From positions 186,001-250,000 of the forward strand of contig JBDUUL010000015.1 of assembly GCA_039938515.1 (NCBI GenBank): a stretch of DNA of 64,000 nucleotides, written 5' to 3'. This document shows, one piece after another, positions 8,341-16,053 of this stretch. This stretch comes from Nitrososphaera sp. (GTDB lineage Archaea; Thermoproteota; Nitrososphaeria; Nitrososphaerales; Nitrososphaeraceae). The notes beneath the pieces are model-generated. The model was not told the DNA's origin. It did no database searches and was given only the letters and a program-made list of their open reading frames with translations. Position 1 is the first letter of the stretch. Every line of letters begins with the position of its first letter. A program made the position numbers and the translations under genes.

Positions 8341-9018
8341 CTATTTTCCTCTCGACGGACGATTTATAACAAACTCTACCTTTTGGTCGAGATTTTTTCT
8401 AAAGAGGTTTTCGCACATGGCAATATCCTGCCCTGCAAGAATCCACAGGTCGAGGTCTTTAGTAGGGGACCCAAATGAGTCATGCTTCTCCCTCGAGTAC
8501 CCAATATGTAAATCACCGATTATGGATTCGTCTCCCGACAGCTTCCTGTTAATGAAATCGTCCTGTCCAACCTCCTCAAGTCGTATCGAATAAATTTTGT
8601 CATACATAATCTGGTAGTTATTATTGTCCCAACTTAGGACAGAATCAATTGTCTTATTGAAAGCAACCTGATCACTGCTGTCTGAAATCAACTTGATCTC
8701 CTCCTCCAATTTGTTCTGACTCCGCCTGTCGTGTCTGAACTTCAGCTGTTGTGCGAATATAAACAGGAATGCTGACACCACAACCAAACCAATGCCAAAG
8801 CCTGTAATTCCAAGGTCTTGAAACTTCAGAAAGGAGGCAATGAACCCCATGCCGATTGCACCCAGCAGTGCGCCTAGGAGACGTAACGGACCTACGTACA
8901 ACGCTTGTTTGTTAAACGCTACTACCAGCAGTCGATCGTGAAGAAACATTATTGAAAATTGCATATTTCTTTTCACATAATGAAATTGTTTAACACGAAT
9001 TGACGGGACTGAACTCAA
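8341..9018 (-). CDS. Two-TM protein with cytosolic domain, unknown
   Basis: A 225-residue protein. Two membrane helices (residues about 40-62 and 70-92) form a hairpin, and the remaining 130 residues form a charged soluble domain. That domain contains a DESIIGDLHIGYSREKHDSF segment and a DLDLWILAGQDIAMCENL segment. The latter resembles a nucleotidyltransferase-like or membrane-proximal sensor domain, but I cannot assign a family. It ends next to the transposase relic. Confidence 0.55.
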   Translation of the reverse strand: MSSVPSIRVKQFHYVKRNMQFSIMFLHDRLLVVAFNKQALYVGPLRLLGALLGAIGMGFIASFLKFQDLGITGFGIGLVVVSAFLFIFAQQLKFRHDRRSQNKLEEEIKLISDSSDQVAFNKTIDSVLSWDNNNYQIMYDKIYSIRLEEVGQDDFINRKLSGDESIIGDLHIGYSREKHDSFGSPTKDLDLWILAGQDIAMCENLFRKNLDQKVEFVINRPSRGK

Positions 9019-9130
9019 TCGTTAGCTTACAGGAACACAATTTAATAAATATTCTCACTTTGAGTACAACCGCAGGAAAGGCAGATAATACGTTGAATTA
9101 AGATTATGAGGACTAGGAGGAATTTGTAAA

Positions 9131-9149
9131 AGCGCCGCGAGTTAACACC
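9131..9149. repeat. Dispersed 19-bp repeat, copy 1
   Basis: The 19 bases AGCGCCGCGAGTTAACACC recur exactly at 58327-58345, preceded in both places by TTGTAA and one variable base. The repeat contains the GTTAAC core. It may be a regulatory site or a mobile-element scar. Confidence 0.5.
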
Positions 9150-9212
9150 CAGCCGAAAAACAGGGAAGCGCCGGCATGTTACGGAACCCAAATTCGCGTT
9201 TTGCCTAAATTC

Positions 9213-9557
9213 TCAGGCATGCAATTTGTCAATGACCGGCATGACCTTCTCAGTCATTATGCCATCAATGTTCTTGGCCTGCACATCAAATGACAGGAGC
9301 AAGAGATGATTATCGGGCAGCGGGACAGTGACTCTTGTCAGCAGTTCGTAACGCGTAATGGTATACCGGACTTTGCCGAGCTTGCTCTCCCAGGGAAGTC
9401 TTGTAGACTGGCGTATGGTCGCGTGCAATGCGTACCTCTCCGTCTCTTCGACTGTCATCAATGGTTTGAGGTCTTTTCGGAATCTATTTGCAATCATGTA
9501 ACCAAGCTTGTTGGTTACGCCGCAAAAGCGGATTGAGTTGTCTAGCGGTAATACCAA
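9213..9557 (-). CDS. DUF6659-like small protein
   Basis: A 114-residue protein from a TTG start. The order SIRFCGVTNKLGYMIANRF, then a variable helix, then a KVRYTITRYELLTRVTVPLP strand pair, resembles a family abundant in Nitrososphaera-type genomes (DUF6659), thought to have a roadblock-like alpha/beta fold. It lacks catalytic motifs. The family assignment is by remembered pattern. Function is unknown. Confidence 0.55.
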   Translation of the reverse strand: MVLPLDNSIRFCGVTNKLGYMIANRFRKDLKPLMTVEETERYALHATIRQSTRLPWESKLGKVRYTITRYELLTRVTVPLPDNHLLLLSFDVQAKNIDGIMTEKVMPVIDKLHA

Positions 9558-9812
9558 TTCAGGCAGGCCTGCGTAATCAGAATAGCCGCTTTCCGTATTA
9601 GTGAGACAGCAGCCGGAGTTAATAGGTTTTATCGAACTGGTCTATCGCAAATTCAGGTTAGCGCCCGGCGCATTAACACAAGTCTTGAAACATAGCCATG
9701 GGATTCAATCAATTTAGCGCCCACCAGTTGAACAGTAATCCAAGCAATGTGCAGAAAGTACCGGGATTCTACAATAGTGTAGGACGGGAGTGTGCCTCAG
9801 CCAGTGCGTGGG

Positions 9813-9959
9813 CTAGGCCGCCTGTGCCTGCCTTGTTGGCAAATGCCGCCTTCTGTACTGGATTTCGTTTCTCAAGACGAGGAAGAGTCCAGCGCCAGTG
9901 ATTACGAGCGCAGTTATACTGAGCGCAGTCATGAAATCGGCAAGGCCCGTTAAACTCAT
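9813..9959 (-). CDS. Single-TM microprotein
   Basis: A 48-residue protein (MSLTGLADFMTALSITALVI...). One membrane helix at residues 10-30 is followed by a strongly basic tail (YRRRHLPTR), which by the positive-inside rule stays in the cytosol. The plus-strand open frame over the same bases is weaker. No partner is evident. Confidence 0.45.
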   Translation of the reverse strand: MSLTGLADFMTALSITALVITGAGLFLVLRNEIQYRRRHLPTRQAQAA

Positions 9960-10109
9960 AGCAAAACCGTAATCGGCAATCTGGCTATTAAGGGGAACTT
10001 ATTCAAGTTCTGAGAAATAGATGCGAGTAACCATTGCGCATCTTTCAAAGCTACTTCGTGCCCCGTATTATTTTCTATCTGCGATCTCTTGTTTGGATTT
10101 GCTAGACAC

Positions 10110-10352
10110 CTAGCTGGTGCCGTTTCGAAGCTTCAGTTCAAACGAGCTCATAATAGCTTCTGCACCGTCCCCAAAAAGATGTTCAATGGCATGTTGTATC
10201 TCTTGCCGCGTCAGTTCGCGCGTTCCGGTTAATGAAATATCGAACTCTTGTTCTAGATGCCGCCATGTTGCAAACCGGACGGATTCACCGAGTGTCCTCA
10301 ATGCCTCATCGAGTGCAGTTCTGACCTTCTGAGGCTCGCCACTGGCAGGCAT
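10110..10352 (-). CDS. Small helical hypothetical protein (paralogue of 308-580)
   Basis: An 80-residue protein. A longer frame starts at 10379, but a TATA box (CTTTATAAT, about 10380-10388) sits right there, so transcription should begin near 10357. The ATG at 10352 (MPASGEPQKV) is therefore the likely start, nearly leaderless. It shares the ALDEAL / G-E / ISL / LT / G-x-A motif order with the gene at 308. Function is unknown. Confidence 0.65.
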   Translation of the reverse strand: MPASGEPQKVRTALDEALRTLGESVRFATWRHLEQEFDISLTGTRELTRQEIQHAIEHLFGDGAEAIMSSFELKLRNGTS

Positions 10353-10379
10353 GGAACATGCGTTCCGAGTATCGGACAA

Positions 10380-10388
10380 TTATAAAGG
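10380..10388 (-). promoter_or_regulatory. TATA box for the gene at 10110-10352
   Basis: Read on the minus strand it is CTTTATAAT. It lies 28-36 bases before the ATG at 10352 and excludes the ATG at 10379 as the start. Confidence 0.6.
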
Positions 10389-10617
10389 TTGTCCCGAGGC
10401 TTCGACACAAGTAGATAGTTTGACCTGACCGGAGAACAAAGAGCATTTTTTATGCAAGCAGATACCCGAGAGTGTTTTCAAAGCGAAGCCTGGTCAAGTG
10501 TTAGAAGCACACTTTCTAGGCATCGCTAGCCGGGCCGGCCGCGATATCGCGACAGTCGTGTAGTCTAAAAACCTGCTTCATAACGGCTTATTCCCGGATA
10601 AACCAGAAATTCTATTT

Positions 10618-11442
10618 GTGCAACATATTTGGCTGCTGGGCATTGCTGGAGCCGTCCTTGTTTCGGTCTTTGCAGTATTGACAAACGGATTTTCTTTCAA
10701 CAACGATCCGTACCAGTACTCCTATCAGCAGTCAAGTTGCAAATGCGTTGCAATAAGGCTCGATGACGTTCAGGACTACTTTTTGACGTCTTCCCAGGAG
10801 GCAGTAATCAATACAATCCAGTCAGCGAATGCCCCGCTTACAGTGGGCGTCATTGCAAACTATTTTGGGAACGACACAAACATTGTCAAATTTATCCGAA
10901 ACAGTGAATCACCAAACCTAGAGATTGCGAATCATGGCTGGAATCACGAGGACTTTACGAAACTGAGCAGAGGCGAGCAAATGATTCTGATTCATGCATC
11001 AAGTGCCAAGATATCTGAGCTGTTAGGCGTCAAGCCAGTGACTTTTATTCCACCGTTCAACGCCCTCAATAATGATACAGCCTACGCTGCCAGAGATGCT
11101 GGCATAAAATACATCAGTGCAAACACGACGACGGCTCCACAGCCGTTTGCCACTCAATCCCAGTCAGGCATTATCCAGGTCCCCGGAACGTCAAGGGATG
11201 ACTATGACAACGGCGTATGGTTCCCATTCTCCCATGCAAAGGCCATGGACCAGATTGACAGAAGCATAAAGGCCTACGGCTTTGCAGTTGTAGTCTTGCA
11301 TCCGCAAGAATTTGCAGTCAAAGACGCGAGCAATAAATTCAAGAATGAAGTAGATCAAACCCAGATATCCGAGCTCAGGCTGCTACTTGAGCAGCTGCAC
11401 GATAACGGATACAAACTCGTGACTGTGTCCCAGATTACCTGA
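10618..11442 (+). CDS. Polysaccharide deacetylase (NodB-like, CE4)
   Basis: A 274-residue exported or membrane-anchored enzyme, with an N-terminal hydrophobic helix at residues 3-24. It has the NodB homology order: IRLDDVQD (metal and catalytic Asp pair, about residue 48), ANHGWNHED (the two metal-binding histidines, about residue 100), FIPPFN (substrate groove, about residue 140) and VVVLHPQ (catalytic His strand, about residue 222). Such enzymes remove N-acetyl groups from surface glycans using a divalent metal. The start is a GTG. It is a single gene, and the substrate in an archaeal envelope is unknown. Confidence 0.8.
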   Translation: MQHIWLLGIAGAVLVSVFAVLTNGFSFNNDPYQYSYQQSSCKCVAIRLDDVQDYFLTSSQEAVINTIQSANAPLTVGVIANYFGNDTNIVKFIRNSESPNLEIANHGWNHEDFTKLSRGEQMILIHASSAKISELLGVKPVTFIPPFNALNNDTAYAARDAGIKYISANTTTAPQPFATQSQSGIIQVPGTSRDDYDNGVWFPFSHAKAMDQIDRSIKAYGFAVVVLHPQEFAVKDASNKFKNEVDQTQISELRLLLEQLHDNGYKLVTVSQIT

Positions 11443-11567
11443 CTGTAAACCAGCTCCATGACCGCGGCTTAACCTTGTTGTCCCGGCGAATGCGGGGCTT
11501 GCGTCACCAAAGGGCCCGAATAAATGCCAGCCCAAGGCGACACTGATTTGAAATTATCCAGGCATGA

Positions 11568-11783
11568 TCAGGCCTTGGCGCGATTTTGGGCATCTCGATA
11601 ACTTGCCTTGTTCTTAGCGCTCCTTGGACCTAGCCGCAACTTGCTTCCGCAGCACGGGCAGTTATGGAGCGGCCAAACAAGATAGATACCGCAAACCTGG
11701 CAGCGCTTCTGTCCAGACACATACCTGCCGACTTTTTGCAGCTTGCTGACCTTGTACCTCGTGCATATACCCTTACACGCCAC
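11568..11783 (-). CDS. Zinc-ribbon microprotein
   Basis: A 71-residue basic protein beginning MACKGICTRY. Two CxxC-type knuckles (KRCQVCG near residue 28 and CPCCGSKLR near residue 43) form a zinc ribbon, followed by a lysine/arginine-rich tail. It is probably a nucleic-acid-binding protein. A frameshifted relative with the same opening lies at 60038-60240. Confidence 0.7.
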   Translation of the reverse strand: MACKGICTRYKVSKLQKVGRYVSGQKRCQVCGIYLVWPLHNCPCCGSKLRLGPRSAKNKASYRDAQNRAKA

Positions 11784-12009
11784 TTGATACCATCTTTGAT
11801 GGACTGTAATATGGAGAATGCGGAACTGGCAGGTTCGATGGAGTTAGCGACGGACAGCCTCCTTTGAGTTTTCCCCTGCCCCGTCGGCTTATACTTCACT
11901 AGCGGTTTTCAAACAATAACCGGAATTTCAAAGACAAAAGACTCAGACTTGAGGACGGGGAAGGAGCCGTTTACCCGGGCTATCGGGAATATACGATTTC
12001 AAGGGGCCG

Positions 12010-12023
12010 CAGTGTTAACACTG
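12010..12023. promoter_or_regulatory. Perfect 14-bp palindrome before a TATA box
   Basis: CAGTGTTAACACTG is self-complementary. A TATA-like tract (TAATATAC, about 12034-12041) follows, 27-34 bases before the TTG start at 12068. The spacing suits an operator or activator site for the membrane protein gene. Confidence 0.5.
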
Positions 12024-12067
12024 TTACGTTTTGCTAATATACTTGAATAAGTAGCAACCATTCCGTC

Positions 12068-12709
12068 TTGATTACCAAGGGTGAAACCGTAAAACCCGGT
12101 CATGCAATTTACTGCGCCGCCGCGGTTGCCGTTGCCTTGGCCGGCGTAATTCATCTCATGCTCGGCGCCGGGTCTCTGCGCTTCAATGGCTCTGGAATGG
12201 CAATCCTTTTCACAGTAGGCGGACTGCTCCAGATCTTTTGGATTATCCCCATGGCCCGGAGATGGGGACCTATCTGGTACATTATCGGGATTGCCGGAAA
12301 CGTTGCGCTCTTTGCAATGTGGCTAATCACCCGCTATCCAGACAATCCGCTCAATGGCCGGGGCTTTGGGTTCCCAACGGGATTTAGCATACAGTGGATT
12401 GAGGAAGCGGCACAGCTCGTCTATATCGGTCTCACATCAGCAATCCTTGCTCTGGAGCGGAAGAGTCGCCGGCATAATCTCTCTGAGCGCGACGAAAAGC
12501 ATCCTGTCAAGAGTCGGAAGGGGCTAGCGATACTGGGCGCTATCGTGGCTGCTTTGATTCTTTTTAGCCTGTTTGCATTGCCTGCACTGATGCCACGCCC
12601 GCCGGGTGGCCAGAGAGGGCCCGCTCAAGGAGGCTTCCCAGCCCCCGGTCAAGTGAACCAGAATGCACCTACAGGCCCCGCTCCAGCCCAGCGGCCTGTT
12701 CCTCCCTAA
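12068..12709 (+). CDS. Membrane protein with proline-rich tail
   Basis: A 213-residue protein with about five membrane helices (residues 12-32, 42-62, 70-92, 110-130 and 155-178). A 35-residue low-complexity tail rich in Pro, Gly, Gln and Ala (RPPGGQRGPAQGGF) follows. It starts at TTG. I do not recognise the family. The tail is probably extracytoplasmic. Confidence 0.55.
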   Translation: MITKGETVKPGHAIYCAAAVAVALAGVIHLMLGAGSLRFNGSGMAILFTVGGLLQIFWIIPMARRWGPIWYIIGIAGNVALFAMWLITRYPDNPLNGRGFGFPTGFSIQWIEEAAQLVYIGLTSAILALERKSRRHNLSERDEKHPVKSRKGLAILGAIVAALILFSLFALPALMPRPPGGQRGPAQGGFPAPGQVNQNAPTGPAPAQRPVPP

Positions 12710-12899
12710 TAGTTTCTTCACTTCCGTGGACCGTGCACGAAAAGCTCTTGCAGGCTAGTCTCCGCCAAAGTACTGATGGCCAGGGGGAATGCCTTGCAAT
12801 CCGTCTGCCAAAGTAATCACAACTGCTGTAACTGTGCAGATGGCAGGGTAATTCCAGCCACAAGGCCGTGGCTGCAGCCGGCTTGAATAGCTGGCGCCT

Positions 12900-13157
12900 C
12901 TAGGCTGAAAGTGAACCGGATGACAGGTCGTTTAGTTTGTGGCATGAGGCTATCACCTGCAGCCCCTTTGCAGTAGTTCTGTATTTCTTTTTAGCCTCTG
13001 AAAACTCGAGCAGTCCATTTTCAACAAGGGTGTTCAGATAATCCTTGAGCTGGGCATAAGACAGAAAAACCTCGTACATTATCCTAGTCTTTGTCGTCTC
13101 GCTCTCCGCGGCCTGGAGGATTTGCAAGACAATATCAGTCCGGCTTCGGTACTTCAT
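12900..13157 (-). CDS. Small winged-helix regulator (HTH_45 type)
   Basis: An 85-residue DNA-binding protein. The order IVLQILQAAE, TKTRIMYEVFLSYAQLKDYL, then ENGLLEF and YRTTAKGLQVI matches the archaeal single-domain winged helix family, with recognition helix near residues 32-45 and the wing at residues 50-65. It often acts as a dimer. Upstream is AT-rich with a TATA-like tract near 13180. The target is unknown. Compare the related protein at 56099-56365. Confidence 0.75.
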   Translation of the reverse strand: MKYRSRTDIVLQILQAAESETTKTRIMYEVFLSYAQLKDYLNTLVENGLLEFSEAKKKYRTTAKGLQVIASCHKLNDLSSGSLSA

Positions 13158-13487
13158 TTTCCTATGGAACTTGAATATACTATATTTAATCTATGAAAGA
13201 TGCCACCAGAACAAACCTCTATCGCGGCAGTCTTGTGTTAGCAACCAGGTTGGATTATTGTTCCGCGCTTTCCGTTGCAGCTTCTGCATAGGCTCTTTTC
13301 GTTCGTGATTTGCTTTGGCAGAATGAGGGAAGAGTTTTTTTAGACTGAAAGAATTTTGCTTGAGGTCGTTTCTGCTCGATCGTCAGGGACATTTTCAGAG
13401 AGCCCTCTGACAAGTGTTAAGGCTATGAGATGCCAAAACTAGCCGCTTTCCCGGCTCTAAATGGCCTGACAGGATATCAATCCGCGT
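13158..13487. other. Intergenic stretch of about 330 bases
   Basis: I see no gene. The AT-rich part next to 13157 is the likely promoter of the winged-helix gene. Confidence 0.4.
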
Positions 13488-13607
13488 TCACAAGGTATTG
13501 CGTTCATTAGTAGCCAGCCGTTTGACACCGACCTGGTGGGGGAGTTTGAACCCCTCCTCTTCTAGGCCTTTTTTCACTCTGCCCTTATGACTTGTCAGAG
13601 AGGTCAA
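13488..13607 (-). CDS. Possible 39-residue basic microprotein
   Basis: The frame from a TTG at 13607 reads TSHKGRVKKGLEEEGFKLP and ends NERNTL. Charged helical sequence and a TTTTATAT tract near 13615-13625 suggest a small gene. The frame stays open further upstream as antisense to nothing known. It could be chance. Confidence 0.25.
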   Translation of the reverse strand: MTSLTSHKGRVKKGLEEEGFKLPHQVGVKRLATNERNTL

Positions 13608-13656
13608 GTTGACTTGATATAAAATAGAAACTAGGCAATTCCTGCAAGTGGCATGC

Positions 13657-14409
13657 CTACTCGATCGGAAATTCCCTGATGTTCGAGTGACCTGTTTGCT
13701 TTGTATGTTCAGTTGTCTCGTCTGAAAAGACAAAAAACTTGTTGCAGTCAATGCAGCGGTATATTCTGTCAATGACTCTGCATGTCTGGGCGCTCAAGTC
13801 TTTCCTGGCCGCCGATTCTTCAAGCTCTTGTATCCGCGACTTGGCGGGCGCTGCCCTCTCCCAGAGGACGTCAAAGATCATTTGCTTGAAAGTCACCACC
13901 TCGGGCGAGTCGCTGTAAAGGAACTGGATGTTCCGCTCGCCCTTGGACCGTGAAGTCGGAGAAATTGCAATTGCCTCAGAATCGCTTATGCCAAAGTTTG
14001 CGCGAATTCCTTCCAGATGCCGGAGCTCGTCGATTCTTGCCGCCTGCTTTTTTGCGTAGGCTAGGTTATCTTTTGTAATGCTTGTAATAACTCTGCACCT
14101 GACGTTTCTCTGCCTGGCAGCGAATTCTTCATTTCGCAGCCAACCAATACCAGCGCCAATCTCAGGCATGGAAGCGTCTGTGACTGCATTTATGCAGGTC
14201 CTTGCATTGCGGTAGAAATTGGTTATGGTCTCTCGGTTATTTTCGTACCCCTGTATCAGGTAGACAACAGGTATTCGACCAGGCTTGGATGCTGCCACTT
14301 TGACATGAAGAAAACTTGGCTGATAAGCGTTGCGATTGTACCTGGTAGCACCGCACCAGATATCGCTACCCATGCAGGCATGTTCTGCCGGACGGAGAGG
14401 CATATTCAT
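13657..14409 (-). CDS. Kinase-less sensor domain with C-terminal C2H2 finger
   Basis: A 250-residue soluble protein. Residues about 40-205 match the sensor module found before histidine kinases in Nitrososphaera-type archaea. The signatures are CRVITSITKDNLAYAKK, IDELRHLEGIRANFGISDSE and a FDVLWERAAPAKSRIQELE helix. No kinase domain follows. Instead the last 35 residues form a finger (CIDCNKFFVF then HTKQTGH, C-x2-C and H-x5-H) ending REFP. The gene at 61170 has the same design. A role in signal-dependent binding of nucleic acid or protein is inference. It is divergent from the microprotein at 14435 with only 25 bases between. Confidence 0.75.
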   Translation of the reverse strand: MNMPLRPAEHACMGSDIWCGATRYNRNAYQPSFLHVKVAASKPGRIPVVYLIQGYENNRETITNFYRNARTCINAVTDASMPEIGAGIGWLRNEEFAARQRNVRCRVITSITKDNLAYAKKQAARIDELRHLEGIRANFGISDSEAIAISPTSRSKGERNIQFLYSDSPEVVTFKQMIFDVLWERAAPAKSRIQELEESAARKDLSAQTCRVIDRIYRCIDCNKFFVFSDETTEHTKQTGHSNIREFPIE

Positions 14410-14434
14410 ATGCCCATTATGGTAATTCCTGCTT

Positions 14435-14626
14435 GTGGGCTGGCTCCTTACCGCAATAGCGCTAGGCGTCCTGGTACTTGCGATTATTGGAATTGGAGTC
14501 GTGCCGTTCTTCCGGGGAGTCTATAATGGCGCTCAGGTCATTGTATCGAATCCAATGGTTCACCGCGCGGTACAGCAGGTGCAGACATTTTTCGTCCAGC
14601 ACTTGTCAAACGTATTGCCACACTAG
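14435..14626 (+). CDS. Single-TM microprotein
   Basis: A 63-residue protein from a GTG. The membrane helix (residues 3-25, GWLLTAIALGVLVLAIIGIG) is followed by an amphipathic tail with VQQVQTFFVQHL. The start lies 25 bases from the divergent sensor/finger gene, so their promoters overlap. Function is unknown. Confidence 0.6.
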   Translation: MGWLLTAIALGVLVLAIIGIGVVPFFRGVYNGAQVIVSNPMVHRAVQQVQTFFVQHLSNVLPH

Positions 14627-14787
14627 TTGGTAGGCCTGATGACAGTCCTTAAATGAGTTCATCAAATGAGAGTTCGCAAATAATTGTATACGTGCATGCC
14701 ATGGAATTTTAAGCCGCCATATCAATAATCGCTTAGCAGTGGCGAATTCAAAGAGCCGGCAGGCAGGAAGTATTTCGTCAGGATATT

Positions 14788-15525
14788 CTACACGCTTCTT
14801 AGCGTTTGATCTGTTTCGAGCTGAGGCTTGAATCTGTCCCACAACAAGCCTGACGTTAATCCAATCACTGCCCATAGCATACCCATGTCAAGCTCGCTTA
14901 CAATCCTAAAGCTGTCGACAAGGCTTTTCATTTCCGTTGTGACTTCGTATCCGTTCGGCGGTAGTGCAAAATATGCGCCGGCGATTATCGGCACATAGAT
15001 TAACGGAATGAGCACTATAGGCTTTATCCGTTCTTTGTATCGCATTGCGGCATAAGCTGCGCCAAACAGCCCAAGGCCAGAAATTGCGAGAAATGCGACG
15101 TACAGTTCTTGCCTAAAATAGATTGTTGTGCCTTGAGCTTCTACTGCTGGCGGATTTGCAGGATACTTGAGAGATGTTACAAAGAATAAAGCGAACCAAA
15201 TAATTCCAGCGAGCACAATTCCCTTTCTGACGTTGTTTTTTCCCGGTAGTGCTTTTCTGGTGTAGGCAAATACAATGCCAAAGATGGCTGACAGTGCCAT
15301 GCCGAGAACGACTGCTGAAACGACTTCACCACCTTTCTGCCAGTTGCGATAGTCTGCCATCTGAGCATAGTCGACTGGATGCCCTGCGTTTACCTGCCGC
15401 GCTACCTCAAAACTAATCGCTTTGTCAACAAGAGGCTCTGCAATTGCGAGGTTCATGATGCCAAAAAATGTACCAGCAACTACTCCAGCTGCGAGAGTGA
15501 CAAAGATTAGCCAGATTGCCTTCAA
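14788..15525 (-). CDS. cbtA: CbtA-like predicted cobalt transporter subunit
   Basis: A 245-residue protein with about six membrane helices. It has the CbtA opening (LAAGVVAGTFFGIMNLAIAE) with the EP/D pair after helix 1, and the central KYPANPPAV motif near residue 125. CbtA with CbtB is predicted to import cobalt for cobalamin, which ammonia-oxidising archaea make. It follows cbtB by 51 bases on the same strand, so they form an operon. Confidence 0.8.
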   Translation of the reverse strand: MKAIWLIFVTLAAGVVAGTFFGIMNLAIAEPLVDKAISFEVARQVNAGHPVDYAQMADYRNWQKGGEVVSAVVLGMALSAIFGIVFAYTRKALPGKNNVRKGIVLAGIIWFALFFVTSLKYPANPPAVEAQGTTIYFRQELYVAFLAISGLGLFGAAYAAMRYKERIKPIVLIPLIYVPIIAGAYFALPPNGYEVTTEMKSLVDSFRIVSELDMGMLWAVIGLTSGLLWDRFKPQLETDQTLRSV

Positions 15526-15576
15526 CTCCTTCTAACCTCTCAAGTCAAAGCAGAGAAAAATAGAAAATGTGTGTGA

Positions 15577-15810
15577 TCAATGGCACATGAATCCAGCTAC
15601 GTGGCGTGCGTCATGCGCAAACTCGTGCAGAAACGTCATTCCGGGGTTATTGCCGTTCATGTCTGCCGTAACGCCAAAAGCCTGCTCTATCTGGCCAGAA
15701 TCAAAGCCAATAGCGAATACTCCTAACAAGGCAATAGCTGCCAAAATGCCAACTGCGACCTTTGGAACATTATTTGCAACGATAACAAGCTGCTTGCTAA
15801 TCGTAGACAT
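15577..15810 (-). CDS. cbtB: CbtB-like predicted cobalt transporter subunit
   Basis: A 77-residue protein with one membrane helix (VAVGILAAIALLGVFAIGFD) and the family-defining C-terminal LHEFAHDARHVAGFMCH, whose histidines probably bind the metal. A longer frame starts at 15834, but the TATA box (TTTATATA, about 15834-15842) puts the transcript start near 15811. The ATG at 15810 (MSTISKQ) is therefore chosen, making a leaderless message. That leaves no room for a cobalamin riboswitch, which often precedes bacterial cbt genes. Confidence 0.85.
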   Translation of the reverse strand: MSTISKQLVIVANNVPKVAVGILAAIALLGVFAIGFDSGQIEQAFGVTADMNGNNPGMTFLHEFAHDARHVAGFMCH

Positions 15811-15832
15811 GATGCAGGGGGATAGTTTTTGC

Positions 15833-15843
15833 ATTATATAAAC
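15833..15843 (-). promoter_or_regulatory. TATA box of cbtBA
   Basis: The minus strand reads GTTTATATAAT. It lies about 25-30 bases before the ATG at 15810. Confidence 0.6.
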
Positions 15844-16053
15844 TGCTGGTTGGTTTATCCAACCTAAATAATAAGTTCGGTTTTATCCCGTATTACCATT
15901 AGTAACGTATCCGGTGGAAGCGACTGTAGGTATCGTAATTGCAACGGCGGGCTATCAGAGACCACCGATTGTTATCCGTCGAATACCAGACTTGGGTTTC
16001 AGTGCCGGTATTTGTGCTCTGAACTTAACAAGGACCCGCCGAATTCCCAAACA

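Noticed and set aside
9698-9901. Plus-strand 67-codon frame
   Set aside because: It overlaps the better supported minus-strand membrane microprotein. Its C-terminal half is Arg/Pro-rich shadow sequence.
13530-13570. T-arm-like hairpin GAGGGGTTCAAACTCCCC suggesting a tRNA 3' end
   Set aside because: No acceptor or anticodon arm can be built around it, and the bases also encode a plausible small peptide.
15835-16053. Possible B12 riboswitch upstream of cbtB
   Set aside because: No conserved B12-box-like sequence is visible, and the TATA box position leaves no leader.
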